Source: Castanea sativa
Taxonomy: Eukaryota > Streptophyta > Magnoliopsida > Fagales > Fagaceae
DNA: 64,000 nucleotides
Assembly: GCF_040712315.1 (NCBI RefSeq)
Contig: NC_134021.1
Coordinates: forward strand, 46,151,312 to 46,215,311
Direction: 5' to 3'
A program made the position numbers and the translations under genes. The notes beneath the pieces are model-generated. The model made no database searches. It was not told the origin of the DNA and saw nothing but the letters and a program-made list of their open reading frames with translations. Below are positions 56,701-64,000 of this stretch, in pieces (within the stretch, counting starts at the first letter, position 1; the number at the start of each line of letters is the position of its first letter).

Positions 56701-59700
56701 CTGTGGCTCAGGGCCAGGGCCTGGTGGCTCAGGCCTAGGCTCAGTGGCCCAGGCCTCAGGCCTGGTGGCCTGTGGCCTAGGCTCAGTGGCTCAGGGCTCA
56801 GGCTCAGGCCTAGGGCTCAGGGCCTGTGGCCTAGGCCTGTGGCTCAGGCTGGCTCAGGGCCTGGGGCCTAGGCTCAGGCTCAGGGCCAGGCTCAGGGCTC
56901 AGGCCTCAGGGCCTAGGCTCAGGGCCCAGGGCTCAGGCCTCAGGGCCTGGTGGCCTGTGGGCCTCAGGCCTAGGGCTCAGGGCTCAGGCCCAGGCTCAGG
57001 GCCTAGGCCTGTGGCCTGTGGCCTAGGCTCAGGGCTCAGTGGCCCAGGGCTCAGGGCTCAGGCTCAGGGCTCAGGCCTAGGGCCTCAGGCCTAGGCCCAG
57101 TGGCCTAGGCTCAGGGCTCAGGGCTCAGGGCCCAGGGCCTCCAGGGCCTCAGTGCTCAGGCTCAGGGCCTAGGCTCAGGGCCTCAGGGCTCAGGGCTCAG
57201 GGCTCAGGGCCCAGGGCTCAGTGGCTCAGTGGCCTAGGCTCAGGCTCAGGCCTAGGCCTAGGCTCAGTGGCTCAGGGCTCGGCTCAGGGCCCAGGGCTCA
57301 GGGCTCAGTGGCCTAGGCCTCAGGTGGCCCAGTGGCTCAGTGGCCTGGTGGCCCAGTGGCCTCAGTGGCCTGTGGCTCAGGGCTCAGGCTCAGGGCCCAG
57401 GCCCAGGGCTCAGTGGCCCAGGGCTCAGGCCTGTGGCCCAGGGCTCAGGGCTCAGTGGCTCAGGCTCAGGGCCCAGGGCTCAGGGCCTAGGCTCAGGCTC
57501 AGTGGCTCAGGCCTAGTGGCCTGTGGCTCAGGGCTCAGGGCCCAGGCTCAGGCCTCAGGGCCCAGGCTCAGGGCTCAGTGGCCTAGGCCTGGTGGCCCAG
57601 GCCTGGTGGCCCAGGGCCCAGGGCCTCAGGGCTCAGTGGCTCAGTGGCCTGTGGCTCAGGGCTCAGGGCCTAGGCCTGTGGCCTGCTCAGTGGCTCAGGG
57701 CTCAGGCCTAGGCCCAGGGCCCAGGCCCAGGGCTCAGGGCTCAGTGGCCCAGGCTCAGGGCCTGTGGCCCAGTGGCCCAGGGCTCAGGCCTCAGGCTCAG
57801 TGGCCCAGGCCCAGGGCCTGTGGCCCAGGCTCAGGCCTGGTGGCCCAGGCCTCAGGGCTCAGTGGCTCAGGCCCAGGCCCAGGGCTCAGGCCTAGGGCCT
57901 AGGCCCAGGCCCAGGGCCCAGGCCTGGGCCCAGTGGCCCAGGGCTCAGGCCCAGGCTCAGGGCCCAGGCCTGTGGCCCAGGGCCCAGGGCCCAGGCCTGT
58001 GGCCTGTGGCCCAGGGCTCAGTGGCTCAGGCCTGGCCTAGGCCTGGCCCAGGGCTCAGTGGCTCAGGGCTCAGGGCCCAGGCCTCAGGGCTCAGGGCCCA
58101 GGCCTGTGGCCCAGGCCTGGTGGCCCAGGGCTCAGGGCTCAGGCTCAGGCTCAGTGGCCTCAGTGGCCTAGGCCCAGGGCTCAGGCCTCAGGCTCAGGCT
58201 CAGGCCTAGGCCCAGGGCTCAGGCAGGCCCAGGGCTCAGGCCCTGCCCAGGGCTCAGGTGGCCTGTGGCCCAGGCCTGGCCCAGTGGCCTGTGGCCTAGG
58301 CCCAGGCCTGTGGCCCAGGGCCCAGGGCTCAGTGGCCTGGGCCCAGGGCCCAGTGGCCTAGGCCCAGGGCCTGTGGCTCAGGGCCCAGGGCCCAGGCCCA
58401 GCTCAGGGCTCAGGCTCAGGGCAGTGGCCAGTGGCTCAGGGGCTCAGGCCTGTGGCTCAGGGCCCAGGGCTCCCAGGGCTCAGGCCTCAGGGCCCAGGGC
58501 TCAGGGCTTCAGGCCTCAGGCTCAGGCCCAGTGGGCTCAGGGCTCAGGCTCAGTGGCTCTAGGCCTCAGGGCTCAGGCTCAGGGCTCAGGCCTGTGGCTC
58601 AGGGCTCAGGGCCTAGGCCTCAGTGGCCTCAGGGCTCAGGGCTCAGGGCCTGTGGCCTAGGGCTCAGGGCTCAGGCCTAGGCTCAGGGCTCAGGCTCAGG
58701 GCCCAGGGCCTAGTGGCCCAGGGCTCAGGGCTCAGGCTCAGTGGCCCAGGGCCCAGGGCTCAGGGCTCAGGCCTCAGGCTCAGGGCTCAGTGGCCTGCAG
58801 GGCCTAGGCCTCAGGGCCCAGGCTCAGGGCCCAGGCTCAGGCCTGTGGCCAGGGCTCAGGCCTAGGCCCAGGGCTCAGTGGCCCAGGGCCCAGGCCTGTG
58901 GCTCAGCCTGGCCTCAGGCTCAGGGCTCAGGGCCCAGGCCCAGGCTCAGGGCCCAGGCCCAGGGCCTGTGGCCCAGGGCTCAGGCCAGGCTCAGGGCCTG
59001 TGGCTCAGGGCTCAGGGCTCAGTGGCCTAGGCCTCAGGCCCAGGCTCAGTGGCCCAGGGCCTAGGCTCAGGGCCCAGGGCCTCCAGGGCTCAGGCTCAGG
59101 CCCAGGGCTCAGGGCCTAGGGCCTCAGGCTCTAGGCTCAGGGCTCAGGGCCTGTGGCCCAGCCTAGGCCTCAGGGCCCAGGCCTGTGGCCCAGGGCCCAG
59201 GCCTAGGCCCAGGGCTCAGGGCTCAGGCCCAGGGCCCAGGCCTGGGCTCAGGGCCCAGGCCCAGGCCCAGGCCCAGGGCCCAGGGCTCAGGCCCTGTGGC
59301 CCAGGGCCTCAGGCCCAGGGCTCAGGGCCCAGGCCTAGTGGCTCAGGGCTCAGGGCTCAGGCTCAGGGCCTAGGCCTCAGGGCTCAGGGCTCAGGGCTCA
59401 GGGCTCAGGCCTGTGGCCCAGGGCTCAGGGCCTCAGGCCTGGTGGCCTAGGCTCAGGCCCAGGGCTCAGTGGCCTGGGCTCAGGGCTCAGGGCTCAGGCC
59501 CAGGGCTCTGGCCCAGGCCCAGGGCTCAGGCCTGGTGGCCCAGGCTCAGGGCCTCAGGCCCAGGGCTCAGGCCCAGGGCTCAGGCTCAGGCCTGTGGCCC
59601 AGGGCCTAGGGCCTCAGGCCTAGGGCTCAGGCCTGTGGCTCAGGGCTCAGGCCTGCAGGGCCCAGGGCTCAGGCCTGTGGCCTAGGCCTGGTGGCCCAGG

Positions 59701-62700
59701 GCTCAGGGCTCAGGCCCAGGCCTGTGGCCCAGGGCTCAGTGGCTCAGGCCTCAGGCTCAGGGCTCAGGGCCTAGGCCCAGGCCCAGGCTCAGGGCCCAGG
59801 CCCAGGCCCAGGCCCAGGGCTCAGGCTCAGGCTCAGGGCTCAGGGCTCAGGGCTCTGTGGCCTCAGGGCCTAGGGCCCAGGCCTCAGGGCCCAGGGCTCA
59901 GGGCCCAGGGCTCAGGGCCCAGGCCTAGGCCTGTGGCCCAGGCTCAGGGCTCAGGGCTCAGGGCCTAGGCCCAGGGCTCAGGGGCCTAGGCTCAGGGCCT
60001 TAGTGCTCAGGGCCCAGGCCTCAGGGCTCAGGGCTCAGGCCTGTGGCCCAGGGCCTAGGCCTGGCTCAGGGCTCAGGGCTCAGGCCTGGTGGCCCAGGGC
60101 TCAGGGCCTGCAGGCCTCAGTGGCTCAGGGCTCAGGGCCTAGGCTCAGGGCCTAGGCCCAGGCCTAGGCCTGGTGGCCTGTGGCCCAGGGCTCAGGGCCT
60201 GGTGGCTCAGGGCTCAGGGCTCAGGCTCAGGGCTCAGGCCCAGGCCTGTGGCTCAGGGCTCAGGGCTCAGGGCCTAGGCTCAGGGCTCAGGGCTCAGTGG
60301 CTCAGGGCCCAGGGCCTGTGGCCCAGGCCCAGGGCTCAGGGCTCAGGCCCAGGCCCAGGCCTGGTGGCCCAGGCCCAGGGCCCAGGGCTCAGGGCCTAGG
60401 CTCAGGGCTCAGGCCCAGGGCTCAGGCTCAGGCCTGGGCTCAGGGCTCAGGGCCCAGGCCCAGGGCCCAGGGCTCAGGGCCTGGTGGCTCAGGCCTGGGC
60501 CCAGGGCTCAGGGCTCAGGCCCAGGCTCAGTGGCCCAGGCCTCAGGGCTCAGGGCTCAGGGCTCAGGGGCTCAGTGGCCCAGGCTCAGGGCTCAGGGCTC
60601 AGGGCCTGTGGCCTCAGGCTCAGTGGCCCAGGCCCAGGGCCCAGGCCTCAGGGCTCAGTGGCCTAGGCTCAGGGCTCAGGGCTCAGGCCTGGCTGGCTCA
60701 GTGGCTCAGTGGCTCAGGCCCAGGGCCCAGGCTCAGGGCTCAGGGCCTCAGGCTCAGGCCCAGGGCTCAGTGGCCCAGGCTCAGGCCTGGTGGCCCAGGG
60801 CCAGGGCCTCAGGCCCAGGGCCTCAGGGCCCAGGCCTGGTGGCCTGTGGCCCAGGCCCAGGGCTCAGGGCCCAGGGCCCAGGCTCTGTGGCCCAGGGCCT
60901 GTGGCTCAGGGCTCAGGCCCAGGGCCTAGGCCCAGGGCCCAGGCCCAGGCCTGTGGCCAGGCCCAGGGCTCAGGCTCAGGGCTCAGGGCCTCAGGCCTCA
61001 GGCCTGGTGGCCCAGGCCTGTGGCCCAGGGCTCAGGGCCCAGGCCCAGGGCCTAGGCCCAGTGGCCCAGGGCCTCAGGCTCAGGGCTCAGGGCTCAGGGC
61101 CCAGGGCTCAGGGCTCAGGGCCTCAGGCTCAGGGCCCAGGGCCTGGTGGCCCAGGCCCAGGCCCAGGGCCCAGGCTCAGGCTCAGGGCTCAGTGGCCTAG
61201 GCTCAGGGCCCAGGGCCCAGTGGCTCAGTGGCCCAGGCCCAGGGCTCAGGGCCCAGGGCTCAGGGCCTGTGGCTCAGGCCTCAGCCCAGGCCTGGTGGCC
61301 CAGGGCCTAGGCCTGTGGCCTGGTGGCCCAGGCTCAGGGCCCAGGCCCAGGGCTCAGGCCCAGGCTCAGGGCCTAGGGCTCAGGCTCAGGCCTCAGGGCC
61401 CAGGGCTCAGGGCTCAGGGCCTCAGTGGCCCAGGGCCCAGGGCCCAGGCCTGCAGGGCTCAGGGCCCAGGCCCAGGCCCAGGGCTCAGGCCCAGGGCCCA
61501 GGCCTGTGGCCCAGGCCTCAGTGGCCCAGTGGCCCAGGGCCTCAGGCCTAGTGGCCTGTGGCCTCTGTGGCCCAGGGCCTCAGGGCTCAGGCCTGCCCAG
61601 GGCTCAGGGCCTGGCCCAGGGCTCAGGGCCTCAGGGCTCAGGGCCTCAGGCCTAGGGCTCAGGGCCTCAGGCCTGTGGCCTAGGCCAGGGCTCAGTGGCC
61701 CAGGCTCAGGGCTCAGGGCCCAGTGGCCTGTGGCCCAGGGCTCAGGCCTGTGGCCTAGGGCTCAGGGCCTGTGGCCCAGGGCTCAGGGCTCAGGGCTCAG
61801 GGCTCAGGCCCAGGCCCAGGCCCAGGCCCAGGGCCCAGGGCCCAGGGCCCAGGGCCCAGGCCCAGGCCCAGGGCTCAGTGGCTCAGGCCCAGGGCTCTGT
61901 GGCCTCAGTGGCTCAGGGCCCAGGCCTCAGTGGCCCAGGGCCTAGGGCCTGTGGCCCAGGCCTCAGGGCTCAGGGCCTAGGCTCAGGGCTCAGGCCCAGG
62001 GCCTAGGCCCAGGCCTGGTGGCCCAGGGCTCAGGGCTCAGTGGCCCAGGCCTGTGGCCCAGGGCTCAGGGCTCAGTGGCCCAGGGCCCAGGGCTCAGGGC
62101 CTGTGGCCTAGGCCTCAGTGGCTCAGGGCCTGGTGGCCCAGGGCTCAGGGCCCAGGCTCAGGGCCTCAGGCCTCAGGCCTAGGGCTCAGGGCTCAGTGGC
62201 TCAGTGGCCTCAGGGCCTAGGCCCAGGCCCAGGCCCAGGGCCCAGGGCCTGTGGCTCAGGCCCAGGCTCAGTGGCCCAGGGCTCAGGCCTGTGGCTCAGG
62301 GCCCAGGCTCAGGCCCAGGGCTCAGGCCTGGTGGCTCAGGGCTCAGGGCCCAGGGCCCAGGCCCAGGCCTGGTGGCCCAGGGCCCAGGCTCAGGGCCCAG
62401 GGCTCAGGCCCAGGGCCTGTGGCCCAGGGCCCAGGGCTCAGGGCTCAGGGCCTCAGGCTCAGGGCTCAGGGCTCAGGCCCAGGGCCCAGGCCTGCAGGGC
62501 CCAGGCTCAGGGCTCCAGGGCCCAGGGCTCAGGGCCTAGGTGGCTCAGGCTCAGGGCTCAGCCTGTGGCCTAGGCCTAGGCTCAGGCCTGTGGCTCAGGG
62601 CCTCAGGGCCCAGGCCTGGGCCCAGGGCCCAGGGCTCAGGCCTCAGTGGCCCAGGGCTCAGGGCCTGTGGCTCAGTGGCCCAGGGCTCAGGGCTCAGGGC

Positions 62701-64000
62701 CTAGGCCCAGGCTCAGGCCAGTGGCCCAGGCTCAGGCTCAGGGCTCAGGCTCAGGGCTCAGGCCCAGGGCCTGGTGGGCTCAGGGCCCAGGGCTCAGGCC
62801 TGTGGCCCAGGGCTCAGGGCTCAGGGCCTGGTGGCCCAGGCTCAGTGGCCCAGGGCTCAGGGCTCAGGGCCCAGTGGCCCAGGCCTCAGGGCTCAGTGGC
62901 CCAGGCCCAGGGCCTAGGCCCAGGCTCAGTGGCCCAGGGCTCAGTGGCCCAGGGCTCAGGGCTCAGGGCCTCAGGCCCAGGGCTCAGGGCTCAGGCCCAG
63001 TGGCCCAGTGGCCTAGGCTCAGGGCTCAGGGCCCAGGGCTCAGGCTCAGGGCTCAGGGCTCCAGGGCCTAGGGCTCAGGGCTCAGGGCTCAGGCCTAGGC
63101 TCAGGGCTCAGTGGCCCAGGCCTGGGTGGCCTGGTGGCCCAGGCCTCAGTGGCTCAGGCCCAGGGCCCAGGCCTAGGCTCAGGGCTCAGGCCTAGGCCTG
63201 CATCTAGGCCCAGGGCTCAGGCCTTCCCAGGCTCAGGGCCCAGGCCCAGGCTCAGGGCTCAGGCCCAGGGCTCAGGCCCAGGGCCTAGGCTCAGTGGCCT
63301 AGGCCTAGGCCTGGTGGCCCAGGCTCAGGGCTCAGGGCTCAGGCCCAGGCTCAGGCCTAGGCCCAGGCCTCAGGGCTCAGGGCTCAGTGGCTCAGGGCTC
63401 AGGGCTCAGGCTCAGGGCCCAGGGCCCAGGGGCTCAGGGCCCAGGCCCAGGCCTTGTGGCTCAGGCCTAGGGCTCAGGCCTGTGGCCCAGGCCTCAGGCT
63501 CAGGGCTCAGGGCTCAGGGCCTAGGCCTCAGGGCCCAGGGCTCAGGGCCCAGGCCTGGGCTCAGGCTCAGTGGCTCAGGGCTCAGGGCCTGCAGGCCCAG
63601 GGCTCAGGGCCTCAGTGGCTCAGGGCTCAGGCTCAGCTCATGGGCCCAGGGCCTGTGGCCCAGGGCCTGCAGGCCCAGGGCCTGTGGGCTCAGGCCCAGG
63701 CTCAGTGGCCCAGGGCTCAGGGGCCTCCAGGCCCAGGGCTCAGGCCTAGGCCTAGGCTGGCCCAGGCCCAGGGCTCAGGGCCCAGGCCCAGTGGCTTCAG
63801 GCCTGGGCTCAGGGCTCAGGGCTCAGGCCTAGGCTCAGGGCCTCAGTGGCCTAGGCTTCAGCAGCCCAGGCTCAGGGCTCAGGCTCAGGGCTCAGGCCTG
63901 TGGCCCAGGGCCTTCAGGGCTCAGGGCTCAGTGGCTCAGGGCTGGTGGCCTGGGCTCAGTGGCCCAGGCCTAGGCCCAGGGCTCAGGCCTCAGGCCCAGG
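29727..64000 (+). repeat. 34-kb degenerate telomere-like array, GGG-CTCA/CCCA/CCTA units
   Basis: Begins abruptly GGGCTCAGGGCTCA directly after canonical TTTAGGG and continues unbroken to the window end. Units are G2-3 followed by CTCA, CCCA, CCTA, CCTCA or CCTGT, plus GTGG-containing 8-mers. Each 7-mer equals GGGTTTA with T-to-C changes. I noticed no AA dinucleotide and no TTT in the array. The C-rich strand reads CCCTGAG/CCCTGGG, the pattern expected if CCCTAAA was mis-basecalled by nanopore; real variant telomere repeats are the alternative. Open frames fill it because the plus strand of these units lacks stop codons except within CCTAGG contexts; they encode a repeating AQGSGLR-type heptad and are not genes. 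Confidence 0.9.

Noticed and set aside
29777..63832. Overlapping plus-strand ORFs of 60-470 codons rich in Gly, Gln, Ala, Pro, Arg
   Set aside because: All are translations of one degenerate heptamer in three frames; no unique segment, no codon signal, starts fall in the repeated GCCTGTGG/ATGG-like or alternative start contexts, and none occurs on the other strand.
29727..64000. CRISPR array or a minisatellite with spacers
   Set aside because: No constant repeat with unique spacers; units are 6-8 bp and continuous.
29727..64000. GC-rich host gene cluster or bacterial insert
   Set aside because: High GC comes only from the repeated G2-3/C-rich unit; there is no complex sequence.

Overview
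The window looks like the distal end of a plant nuclear chromosome or contig. The evidence is chromoviral-type and Tat-type LTR retrotransposon remnants with CHG/CpG-style nonsense decay, a FAR1/MULE-type transposase remnant, spliced plant-style introns, and Arabidopsis-type TTTAGGG telomere repeats running G-rich strand toward the right edge. A eudicot, perhaps woody, is my guess from the repeat style; species cannot be read from this sequence. I see no intact host protein-coding gene. Everything recognisable is a transposable element, a tandem repeat or telomeric.

Layout. 1-741: a truncated LTR on the minus strand. 742-2690: AT-rich sequence with a 127-bp tandem duplication, then a block of more balanced composition with no assignable gene. 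2690-9310: element A, a badly decayed Ty3/gypsy element of Tat type (gag, protease, RT, two RNase H domains, integrase) ending in a 71-bp tandem array, with no 3' LTR found. 9869-10790: a broken Ty1/copia RT. 11316-11462: an interstitial degenerate telomeric patch. 11519-12410: about three copies of a ~365-bp satellite.

12612-27142 is one large interrupted inverted repeat (foldback or MULE-like). Its right arm was split twice: by a solo LTR (14327-15084, TSD AGCGC) and by a complete 11.5-kb Tat element B (15348-26867, TSD AGTTA). Element B carries gag-pol on the plus strand, a 70-bp/361-bp higher-order tandem array after the integrase, and a three-exon antisense gene on the minus strand. A FAR1-like MULE transposase remnant (27147-28140, minus) abuts the right arm.

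28141-29458 is AT-rich subtelomeric sequence. 29459-29726 is canonical TTTAGGG array. From 29727 to the window end, 34.3 kb consists of a degenerate array of GGGCTCA, GGGCCCA, GGGCCTA and related 6-8-mers. These units are TTTAGGG with T-to-C changes (A-to-G on the C-rich strand). The simplest reading is that this is the real telomere mis-basecalled by nanopore sequencing (the plant counterpart of the known CCCTAA to CCCTGG error) and assembled into the contig. A genuine variant-repeat telomere is the exciting alternative. The many long open frames there are period-7 artefacts, not genes.
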